Assembly (NCBI GenBank): GCA_038501625.1
Contig: JAZAYU010000035.1
Span: 1,374,001 to 1,438,000, forward strand
DNA: 64,000 bases
Source of the DNA: Corbicula japonica
Lineage: Eukaryota; Mollusca; Bivalvia; Venerida; Cyrenidae
Direction: 5' to 3'
In this document: positions 54,671-64,000 of the stretch, in pieces
Numbering within the stretch: position 1 is the stretch's first letter
Layout of the letters: every line of letters starts with the position of its first letter
Notes under the pieces: model-generated
What the model was told of the DNA's origin: nothing
Seen by the model: only the letters and a program-made list of their open reading frames with translations
The model's database searches: none
Program-made: the position numbers and the translations under genes

Positions 54671-56566
54671 GCAAAAACCATAATGATGGTGCAATGCAGG
54701 TTAAGGATTAACTGAAATTTGTATTTTCAAAGTTTGTGAATAAACCACAATGAACATACTAAGTTGTATAGAACAACTTGAATTAAAATGTTTCTTTGCT
54801 AATTAGGGGACGAAACTAGTAATAAGTCACTAGTTCATAACATGAATGCTGTTGTAGATACTGTTTTTCATTACTTTAATCTTTATTTAAAGTTTACAAA
54901 ATAATGTTCTTGTTTATATGTGGGTTGATAAAAACATTTGCAGAAGACATCAATTTTATTTTTAAAATATGAACACACAATTATGGAATTTTCATGTCGT
55001 TATAGAGCAACATTTTAACTGTAAGTATTTGAATGTGAAAGGTGAAATATCAAATGTAATAAAAAAACAGATTTTGTAAGGATTTGACCTCCAAATTCAC
55101 AGTACTGGTAGTTTTGACAGTTGATGTCGATGTCAATTTGCATCACATTTTGATCTGCCAAAAATCTAAGTTGTTGCTGTAAGAAATGTTTAAAAACAGG
55201 AAGTAGCGACTATTTCACATGCACCGTCAATTGAAAATATTTCGTTCATTTTGTTAATTATTTTTTAAGTTATTGCATAAAAAATCAAGCAACAAGCATG
55301 TTGCTTTTGTTGCCAAATGTGTTTTGCTGAATGTTTTTATAGGAAATGTAATTTTTGACGGAATAACGGCAGTTGCTGCAAACTTTTTGATCAACCTTTT
55401 GCACAGTGTTTCCATTGTTTGGACATTCCTCTGATTTGTTTCGAGAATGTTTATGTGGTCTCTCATTTTGAAAGCAGATTGTGAACTATGTGTCAATGTT
55501 ACTCAGGTGAGCGATTTAGGGCCATCATGGCCCTCTTGATATAGCTAACTGTTCAGGATAGCAGGAGCTTTCAGATCATAATTATGACTGATGTGTTTTG
55601 TTTACTTACTGTTTAGTTGACAAGTTTTACTTGAGGTTGTCAAAATTAGACACCATTGATGTTTATGCTGATGTTTGTTTAACTGATTAAACTTGATTAA
55701 AATGTTAATTTGCAAAAACCATTATGATGGTGCAATGCAGGTTAAGGATTAACTGAAATCTGTATTTTCAAAGTTTGTGAATAAACCACAATGAACATAC
55801 TAAGTTGTATAGAACAACTTGAATTAAAATGTTTCTTTGCTAATTAGGGGACGAAACTAGTAATAAGTCACTAGTTCATAACATGAATGCTGTTGTAGAT
55901 ACTGTTTTTCATTTCTTTAATCTTTATTTAAAGTTTACAAAATAATGTTCTTGTTTATATGTGGGTTGATAAAAACATTTGCAGAAGACATCAATTTTAT
56001 TTTTAAAATATGAACACACAATTATGGAATTTTCATGTCGTTATAGAGCAACATTTTAACTGTAAGTATTTGAATGTGAAAGGTGAAATATCAAATGTAA
56101 TAAAAAAAACAGATTTTGTAAGGATTTGACCTCCAAATTCACAGTACTGGTAGTTTTGACAGTTGATGTCGATGTCAATTTGCATCACATTTTGATCTGC
56201 CAAAAATCTAAGTTGTTGCTGTAAGAAAGGTTTAAAAACAGGAAGTAGCGACTATTTCACATGCACCGTCAATTGAAAATATTTCGTTCATTTTGTTAAT
56301 TATTTTTTAAGTTATTGCATAAAAAATCAAACAACAAGCATGTTGCTTTTGTTGCCAAATGTGTGAGCGATTTAGGGCCATCATGGCCCTCTTGATGTAG
56401 CTAACTGTTCAGGATAGCGGGAGATTTCAGATCATAATTATGACTGATGTGTTTTGTTTACTTACTGTTTAGTTGACAAGTTTTACTTGAGGTTGTCAAA
56501 ATTAGACACCATTGATGTTTATGCTGATGTTTGTTTAACTGATTAAACTTGATTAAAATGTTATCA
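54671..56566. repeat. Tandem duplication of a 1,041-bp unit, second copy deleted
   Basis: Unit 1 54671-55711, unit 2 55712-56566, both starting GCAAAAACCATAATGATGGT (one mismatch) and almost identical. Unit 2 lacks about 185 bp between CCAAATGTG and GTGAGCGATT. Confidence 0.93.
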
Positions 56567-57559
56567 GCAAAATGTCATTTGTTGTGTCTTATTTAAGTTA
56601 TATGCTGTTAAATTGTACATAGTCGTTAGAGATTTCATACTTTATAGTGAATATCATAAATCACTTTGCTATGTTCAGCATTAAAATAGCACATTAATTA
56701 TTTAATCATCAACATGTCATGCCCTCTCAAAGTGGATGGCTTAAAGCATTTCACTTGTCTGTCCGTCTGTATGTCTTCAAATCTTATGAATGCAGTTTCT
56801 CTTGAATGCATTGCCACATTTTCCTCCAACTTTCATGGATAAACAGTCTTAATGTGCAGTGGATCGTAAATAAAACTATTTTTGGTGTGATCAAATTTAG
56901 TAGAATTAAGGATCTTTGCTGGGTTTTTTTTTCAATATACACTATATGAATAATTTGGAATCTGAACTCCATTTACTCAATTTGGTGGATTTTTCTCAAA
57001 CATTTACGATGAACAGCCTTTATGTACAGATGATAGTAAAGGAAAAATTTTAGGCTGCAGTTATATTTAGCAGAATTATGGCCATTTGATTTTTTTCCAT
57101 TATACACTATACAGGGAAGGACTGTTGCAAATGATAACTTCTGTCATAATCCTCTTAAGCACTTATACCAGTATATATGACATTCAACCTGTCTGAAGCA
57201 AAATTCCAACAAATTGCATAGTATGCTAATTTTATCTTAACTAAACAGTTAACAGTTTTACCAACTGTATAGTCTACATGTACACATATTTTTTCACTGA
57301 GAAATACTTCAGTCCTGTATCTCAAGGGTGGCAGCTGGTCTGTTACCAATTTTGGTGAAACATGTCCTAGTTCAAATGGAAACAAAACTAGAATAAATTG
57401 GTTCTTATAGTTGTGTCCAGTGAAATAAATATACGCATGTAATTTATAGCTCAATTCTTCAAAACTTGCATTTGAATATTTACTTAAACAGAAAAAAACA
57501 TTCAAGTATCTACATGTTTATGTCTCTGGAACTATTTTCCAATGACCTACAGTAATACT

Positions 57560-58080
57560 GCTGAAAACATATCTGACTGCTGAAAGGCTTCACAAATTGT
57601 TCTCGGAAAACATTTCATTAAAGAAAAGGGTACATTAAAAGGCCCTTTGAAATTTCCATCAATGGATTAACTCAACATGTCTCTGGAAATATTTCCTTCA
57701 TGTAAAATTTTACACCAAAAGTTCTGTGGAAACATACCCCTTAAGAGATTAATGTTACATTGAAAGGAGTCTTTGAACATTTCCTTTAATAGTAAGGTTA
57801 CACCAAAAGGCCTGTTGAATTATTTCCTTCAAGGGATATATTACACCAAAAGGTCGCTTGAAATGTTTCCTTCATGAGAAATGTTACACCTGAAGGTCTC
57901 TGGAAACATTTCTTTCTTGAGAAATGTTACACCTATAGGTCTCTGGAAACATTTCCTTCATGAGAAATATTACACCAAAAGGTTTCTTGAAATGTTTGCT
58001 TCAAAGGAAAGGTTACACTGTTGTGTTAGGTTTCTCCATGCTCTTCGAGGTAAAGTTACACCACTCGAGTAGGGTAATTT
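57560..58080. repeat. Imperfect tandem repeat of about 43 bp
   Basis: Units of GTTACACCAAAAGGTCTCTG with AAACATTTCCTTCATGAGAA, about ten to twelve, with drift. Confidence 0.8.
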
Positions 58081-58541
58081 ACCTTCCTTTCAGAGTAAAG
58101 TTTCCATTCGAAAAGGCAGGAATACTTACACCAAAACTGGTGGCAGTCCAGCTGCCACCCATTTTGGTGTAAACTTTCCTTAATTTTTTTACAGTGTAGT
58201 CTGTACGTTATCAATAAACCAGGTATTTAAGAAAAAACAATTAATAAAAATATCACCGAAAACAAAGTGCACACGTTCTTTTGTAAAAGAGTACAATTTG
58301 TATGTTTCTAAAATTTATGCTCGAAATGATCTTTTTTTGCAATTTTTTAAAGACAGTGCGTATGATATAATGCGTTTTAAATGTTTAAACATCTGTTCAA
58401 TAAATCAAATTAGAATAACAGTGCACAGATAATTAGTAATCAAACTTACAGGTCTGATCAGAAAAATTCAAAATAAAGATAAAAAGGGAATCGCGTACAG
58501 TATTTTTTAAACATTTCACATTCTATTTTATTTGAACCCAC

Positions 58542-58596
58542 CTTCGATCAAGAAATAAAAGCACACAGTCATCCAAAACCATGTCAGTGACTTCAT
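58542..58596 (-). CDS. Candidate signal-peptide exon (possibly exon 1 of the EEP gene)
   Basis: ATG at 58596 reads MKSLTWFWMTVCFYFLIEG and stops in phase 1 at a GT donor (58541-58540, GTGGGT). A lysine, then a hydrophobic stretch, a small C-terminal residue and a phase-1 intron are classic for a secretory signal exon. It is on the same strand as, and upstream of, the EEP exons. The first EEP exon recognised starts in phase 0, so at least one exon must lie between. Assignment to that gene is inference. Confidence 0.5.
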
Positions 58597-58599
58597 GGT

Positions 58600-59770
58600 G
58601 TCTTTTTTCCTAATTATAAATCCAACAGCTACTTTAATTACATTTATTTGTTTTTAAGTCAAAAAGTGTCAAAGAAGATTTTCAAAGCGCTTCATACACT
58701 GAACATTACGTCGAGGTTCAAAAAGTTATGATATGAATTTAACGGATCAATAGCGGTACCTTGAGAACAACCGAATTTTAGTTTGACTGGCATAGACAAT
58801 TTTTAATTTTACAAGTCTTCCGGGTTAATATATTCGTTTGATATATTCGTTTTAAGAAGTTTTGTAAGATTAAATTTAACAAGCGTAGCACTAGATAATG
58901 GCATGTAAAGGTCGTTTGTAAAATGAAACCTGTTTAAAATAGAAGAGAACAGAACAAAACAGAAAAGACATTTAAACTTTGGACTTGAACAAAGTTCCTC
59001 ATTCATACATATATCATTTAAATACATATATAACAAGGTCAATTATAAGAAGTGACATATAAGTGCATATACATGTATATCAAAGTCAAGTTTAAAATAG
59101 AGGGTGCATCCATATACCTTGTCGCACAAAATGATAGCTAAGCAGTTTATTAGTGACACTCTTTCACCGGGTTAGGCCTGGCGAATTGGTAGTGTAGTAC
59201 CAACATGCGTTGGAAATGAGCCTCAATTTAACGGTCAAGTCAAATCATTGATTACGCAATAAATGAGATAATTGACATTTATCATCATGAAACATAAACA
59301 GTTACATTATAATGCAAAATATTAACAACCGAATAAATAATAATGCAGACTTTCTGCTCAAGAAGGACACAAAATATATGTTCATATTAGGACATAATAT
59401 CATCTAGAACGATGAAATGAAATCAATAAAATACGATGTATGTTCAAGTATACACAAACTTTTGACGCCAACTACTTCTACAGTTTTCCAGATATTGGCT
59501 TAAAACTCTAGAAAGTGCATTAAGTGTTTGTTTTGTAAAATAAAATAAATAACAATGCCGTTTAATTTTCATATATATTGCATTATTACAAATGCTTTAT
59601 CATGGGCGAATATGAAATAAAAAGTTAACCAAAACAAAAGCTAAACATTCACAGTGACACTATAACATTAAAAAAGACAGTCACGTGAAATTCTGTTTAA
59701 ATAACGTAGGATGATTAATAGTTTCCGGTGATCAAAACTCACACAGAGCGATACAAACAATTGTAACATT
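58600..59770. other. Non-coding gap, nothing recognised
   Basis: AT-rich, presumably upstream of the minus-strand signal-peptide exon. No repeat or promoter element that I can name. Confidence 0.45.
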
Positions 59771-59775
59771 GTTTA

Positions 59776-60270
59776 CTGAAAACCCATATTTAAATTAACG
59801 TGTCTGACTCATGAAAACCCATATTTAAATTAACGTGTCTATCACATGAAAACCCATATTTAAATAAACTTGTTTGTCACATGAAAACCCATATTTTAAT
59901 TAACGTGTCTGTCACATGAAAACCCATATTTAAATTAACGTGTCTGTCACATGAAAACCCATATTTAAATTAGCTTGTTTGTCACATAAAATCCAATATT
60001 TAAATTAACGTGTCTGTCACATGAAAACCCATATTTAAATTAACGTGTCTGTAACATGAAAACCCATATTTAAATTAACGTGTCTGTCACATGAAAACCC
60101 ATATTTAAATTAACGTGTCTGTCACATGTAAACCCATATTTAAATTAACGTGTTCGTCACATGAAAACCCATATTTAAATTAGCTTGTTTGTCAAATGAA
60201 AACCCATATTTAAACTAACTTGTTTATCACATGAAATTCCATTTTTAAATTAGCTTGTTTGTCACATTAC
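59776..60270. repeat. 35-bp minisatellite, about 14 units
   Basis: Unit CACATGAAAACCCATATTTA plus AATTAACGTGTCTGT, repeated without spacers and slightly diverged at the right end (AGCTTGTTTGT variants). Confidence 0.95.
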
Positions 60271-61089
60271 TATTAAGTTATCCGCAATGTACAATAATTA
60301 TGCAAGAGATCTATTGTAGGAAGAACTTGTTATAAATTACAGTCATGACCTACTTTTCTAAACTAAAATTAATGAAAAAGTGTATACAAATAGTAGTCTG
60401 TGCGGTGATTACTCTTCGTAAATTGCTCATAAAGAAGGAAAGATTATCATCACTCGACATTCTGTAATGTTATAGAATAATTAGAAATAAACCAATACAG
60501 ATGAACTGATAGCTGAAATTACGACATCATTTATTCTTTTTATTTAAACGTTTTTTTTTTTGACAGCGGTGAATACCCGCGCGTGTGGGACGCAGTTATA
60601 ACTGCAAGCATAAACAAACGATAATAAAATTATAGAGGAATGACTCCAGTGGTTATTATTTTGAACCTCTTTTAGTTATTGGTCAGAAACGGCTAGGAAT
60701 ATTAAAATTGCAATTTGATTTCTAAAATGGAAAAATATGTATTTAGCTAAATATAAAACACATAAATCAAAGTTATACCTCGAGTTATTAAGAAAGTTAT
60801 ACCTCGAGTTATTAAGAAGACTAGTATTAAAAATAAATTTTTTATCGGATACAAATATTTTCAAATACTAGGTGTATAAGGTGATTCTAAGCTTAGATAC
60901 TTTTAACTGGATATTTTTGTTTTATAATATGTATCGGTCAGTTCAATTTCTTCAAAGCAATAAGTCGTTGATCCTTTTATAGTTTTATATGTGCATACAT
61001 ATTGCAATTTTCCGACACAGCTCGTCAACGAAATATGTATATAACTATAAGGGTTCTACCCATTTCGCATTTTCTGAAACAAAATATAG
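60271..61089. other. Non-coding gap, nothing firmly recognised
   Basis: One short direct repeat, AGTTATACCTCGAGTTATTA at about 60770 and again 20-odd bases later. No exon. Confidence 0.45.
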
Positions 61090-61180
61090 TGCCTCTAGCT
61101 GGGAGCGACCCGCACCGTCACGGCGACAGCGCCTAGCCCTGCAATTCCTGCGACGCAACCAATTGAGCTAACCGGGACAA
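61090..61180 (-). repeat. tRNA-derived SINE head
   Basis: Minus strand GTCCCGGTTAGCTCAATTGG gives an A-box-like TAGCTCAATTGG; GGGTCGCTCCC downstream resembles a B box. The intervening arms do not form a full tRNA cloverleaf with CCA-acceptor pairing, so a SINE promoter region rather than a working tRNA gene. Confidence 0.55.
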
Positions 61181-61431
61181 CCCTAAAAAGGTTGATAGGA
61201 TAGCCCTGATATACGTAACAATCACTGCATGACATCGGTAACGGGTTATTTTACTGATAAAAGTTCTGACTAAAGGCATAAACAAGACATAATAATACCA
61301 TATTCTTATATATCCGAAATAGTCTGCAACGATTAATATCCGTACGTCACCACTTATATTTGCTTTCATTAATGTTAAACGTTTAGATAAACACAATGCA
61401 TGTTGATGAAAATAAAACAAATAAGAAGGAA

Positions 61432-61552
61432 ACTTTGAAAACCACTGAACACGACAAATATGACAATATTGCCTGCTTGGTGTAATTGAGCGTGTTCATG
61501 GGCATATTTTCATATTTGTGGTGTTCGATGGGTTTCAAAATTGCCTTTTCAT
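61432..61552. repeat. Small inverted repeat
   Basis: TTTGAAAACCACTGAACACG and GGTGTTCGATGGGTTTCAAA are imperfect inverted arms. A related single arm lies at about 21668-21720. Confidence 0.6.
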
Positions 61553-61614
61553 CAAGTGTATTTGATTGTTCATAATTATAAGAACCTGTTGGGGCAAGTG
61601 TAAGTGTATGGTTG

Positions 61615-62185
61615 GTGCTCTATATTTCTTAAATTGGATGTGGTGTGTGACTGTCTTATTTGACACTGACAATTGAATTGACCTAAGCTCTCATTGCCTC
61701 TCTGCTCATTGTCTGAGAAGGCTGTGTTCTCTGAGGGTGGCTATTCAGAAAATGCATGTTTCACTGTCTTTAAACCAGGAAGTGTTCATATTAATATCTT
61801 CGAGACAACTCGTACTTGTTTTGTGATATGAGAACCTGAATTTGATTTGCCACTGACCGTTCCAATGTGGTAACCCATCGGGTTCTCAGTATTGTTCATT
61901 GTTTGTGGTGTCTTTTTGCAACTGATCATTTTATTAACCATGTTCTTTCCCTCTCTCTTCTTCTTGACTGTGTGGGGAGGCTGTTTTATCTGAATATGGC
62001 AATTCCTGATATGCATTGTTCACCTTTTTTTCGAAAGCCAATAAAACCTTTAAAGTGGTCAAAGTTAGGAGTCTTTTTTTTAAACTGCAGATTTACTTTT
62101 GAATTAAATCTAGGAATCGACGATAAAACTTGCAAGAATTTGTGTGGTACGTTATTCATGTTTTTTTCTGATTACGTTCATTGAT
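61615..62185. repeat. Dispersed repeat related to 14540-14690 and 63140-63200
   Basis: Shared words include CACTGACCGTTCCAA, GTGTGGGGAG followed by CTGTTTTATCTGAA, and ATTCCTGATATGCAT. Boundaries not defined; no coding frame of note. Confidence 0.45.
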
Positions 62186-62445
62186 GTCTGCAAAGAACCT
62201 GTTAAATATAAACCAAATACAATGTTGCACGTAAGACATCACCATCTACAAATGGAACATTTTATATTAAGAAAGTTTGCTTGCTGTTCTGAATAGCTTG
62301 TTTTCCTTAGTTTGAGTTCAACAGGTTATTTTTGTAGATAAAAGATTGAAATTGGTGATTAAAAATCGTTAATCGTTACCGCAATGTGTTGTAAAAAGCT
62401 TTCAACGTCATCTTGATGTTCCGTAGAAAAAAAAATCACATAATG

Positions 62446-63056
62446 TCTTTTACATATCACAGGTGGAAGGAACATACCCTGGTACCCCCCCACCTTCCCC
62501 ACAGACACTACCCACCCCAGTCCAAAAAAAATCCAGTCAACCAGACAGCAAATTGCATTGAATTTAATATCATAAAAATACATGAAAAAAATTATCTTAC
62601 TAATTTTTTTGTATATGGTCACTTACCATAGAAAACCATACGTCAAAAAGCGCTATACCATGGTGGACATTTTCGGCTGTAGATTGAAAATTTCTGGGAA
62701 TTTTTCTTCGAGGTAAACTTTTTCTTAGAGCTAGATTAATTTGCAATAAAGTGCATATGTGTTTTGTTGGTTAAACAAATTATTAAAAAAAATGAAATGG
62801 TTTTAGAAGAAACATAGTATTTTTCAAACGACATCTCTTACTGACCTTTTCTATGGTAAGTGACCATATACAAAAAAATTCGTAAGATGATTTTTTTCAT
62901 GTATTTTTATGAAAATGATTAAATTCAATGCAATTTGCTGTCTGGTTGACTGGATTTTTTTTTGGACTGGGGTGGGTAGTGTCTGTGGGGAAGTTTGTGG
63001 GGGGGGGGGGGGGGGTGGTACCAGGGTACGTTCCTTCCAGCTGTGTTACATATCAG
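62446..63056. repeat. Large inverted repeat, arms about 190-215 bp
   Basis: Left arm 62446-62637 (GGTGGAAGGAACATACCCTG ... GGTCACTTACCATAGAAAA) and right arm 62842-63056 are reverse complements with few changes. The spacer is about 205 bp. A G-tract in the right arm (about 62999-63015) has expanded relative to the C-tract on the left. Confidence 0.92.
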
Positions 63057-63201
63057 TATAAAAAAGAACAGCAACAAGGGGTTCAGAATTAATACTCATA
63101 TGCACGCCCATTACTTATTTATAAATCATCCGTACTGATCCTTTTTTTCTGAATGTGGCGATTCCTGATATGCATATTTCACCTTTTTTTAAAATTATTT
63201 A

Positions 63202-64000
63202 CATGCATTTTGTTAACCCAAATGTTAAACATTGATGAAAGAAAATAACTGGTGACGTACGAATATAAATCGTTACGAAATATTTGTTATACCTTTGTTA
63301 TGTCTTTGTTTCAGAAAGAAGAAACGTATAGTCTTTAAAGTTATAGACATTTTTGTTCATAAGTCGTGTCTTGCACTTGTTATATCTATGCACATAATCA
63401 TATTTGTTGAAAAGTTGAACTGGCCCACGCACGTTAAAAAGGAAAAAAAAACAAACAATTAAAATTATCTTATTATTCAGTGTCATTCTCTATAACCTTT
63501 TTAGTTTTTTTGTGTTTACATGCAGTAATTCCTGCGCCCAACGCACCACGAATTTATAATTTATTTACTTGAATTTTCAACGTGATTTCTCAATACTAAA
63601 TTTCAACGTAAATAACTATTGAAGTTATTATGCTGACTATTCAATTTGATCTTTGAAAACTTAATAAGGTGAAATATGCATATCTGGAATGGTCCAATTC
63701 AGCAGACATAGCCGCGCCACACAGCGACTAAAAAGCGGAGTGGAAATAAGAGCATCGGTAAAAATGATCAATGTCAAAGTAGACACTACAAACAATTATC
63801 GAAAATGAGAACAATTGGAGTTACTGCATTGGAACGGTCAATGGCAATACAATTTGTCACTGGGGGGTTTACACCAAGTTCAAGGTTGCACAAACCTCAC
63901 ACTTGTCCTAACAAATTCTAACAGGAACAAAAAAGTACAAGCTGTTTTAGTAAAATAACTCAAACCCTTCATCAACTCGACAATATTGCCTGCAAGAACA
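63202..64000. other. Non-coding window end, nothing recognised
   Basis: AT-rich. ATTGGAACGGTCAATGGCAA near 63830 is the inverse of the CACTGACCGTTCCAA repeat word. No exon called. Confidence 0.4.

Larger units (their letters stand above)
51119..58197. mobile_element. Composite 7-kb repeat block with CACTGTAAAAAA ends
   Basis: CACTGTAAAAAATTA at 51119 and its complement ending TTTTTTACAGTG at 58196 could be terminal inverted repeats of one DNA transposon. Inside are three 210-bp units, palindromic CCAACGTTGG repeats, a TTAA-flanked MITE, a zinc-finger ORF remnant, a 1-kb tandem duplication and a 43-bp tandem array. No target duplication was found, so single-element status is uncertain. Confidence 0.5.

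Noticed and set aside
59776..60270. CRISPR-like array of 35-bp repeats
   Set aside because: Units are contiguous with no unique spacers, and the genome is clearly eukaryotic; it is a minisatellite.
61090..61180. Genuine tRNA gene
   Set aside because: A- and B-box-like segments exist, but the acceptor, D and anticodon stems do not pair properly; a SINE head fits better.

Overview
The window looks like nuclear DNA of a mollusc, most likely a bivalve. It is AT-rich and intron-rich, with small exons in large introns packed with transposable elements. It carries an HSPA12-type Hsp70 and an ISG12-like gene, and its fold-back, LINE and mariner/Tc1 repeats are of the kind found in clam genomes. The taxon is an inference; no gene fixes the species.

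Four protein genes could be assembled from exons whose splice sites and phases agree. (1) + strand 12590-20748: an incomplete secreted-type protein with three antistasin-like domains, then a Ser/Gly/Asn-rich and Gly/Met-rich tail carrying five C-x-G-P-x-C motifs; all introns are phase 1. (2) - strand 22561-23639: an ISG12/IFI27-like two-exon domain preceded, in phase, by a sushi-like cysteine exon. (3) + strand 37910-41712: a four-exon HSPA12-like Hsp70 ATPase with a short C-terminus. (4) - strand 44345-50382: seven exons of a secreted-type endonuclease/exonuclease/phosphatase (EEP) protein, with a possible signal-peptide exon at 58542-58596; the exon with the N-terminal catalytic residues was not found.

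The rest is mobile and repetitive DNA. 1-2100 holds two tandem arrays. 2845-4140 is a 5'-truncated LINE, and about 4440-10957 is a nearly complete LINE whose ORF1 and ORF2 share one frame, split by a single TAG. 17890-18960 is a decayed LINE in an intron of gene 1. A Tc1-like remnant (23705-25966) lies upstream of gene 2, and an almost intact mariner lies at 28222-29554. A 3.5-kb element (30400-33947) has CACTGG-starting inverted ends and a 5-bp target duplication. A 7-kb composite repeat block (51119-58197) lies between the signal-peptide exon and the rest of gene 4 and contains a zinc-finger ORF remnant and a 1-kb tandem duplication.

Eleven copies of one fold-back element (family A), five of a second (family B) and three of a third (family C) are scattered throughout, many in introns. 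No ribosomal RNA, ordinary tRNA gene or CRISPR array was seen; one tRNA-derived SINE head is present at about 61090-61180.
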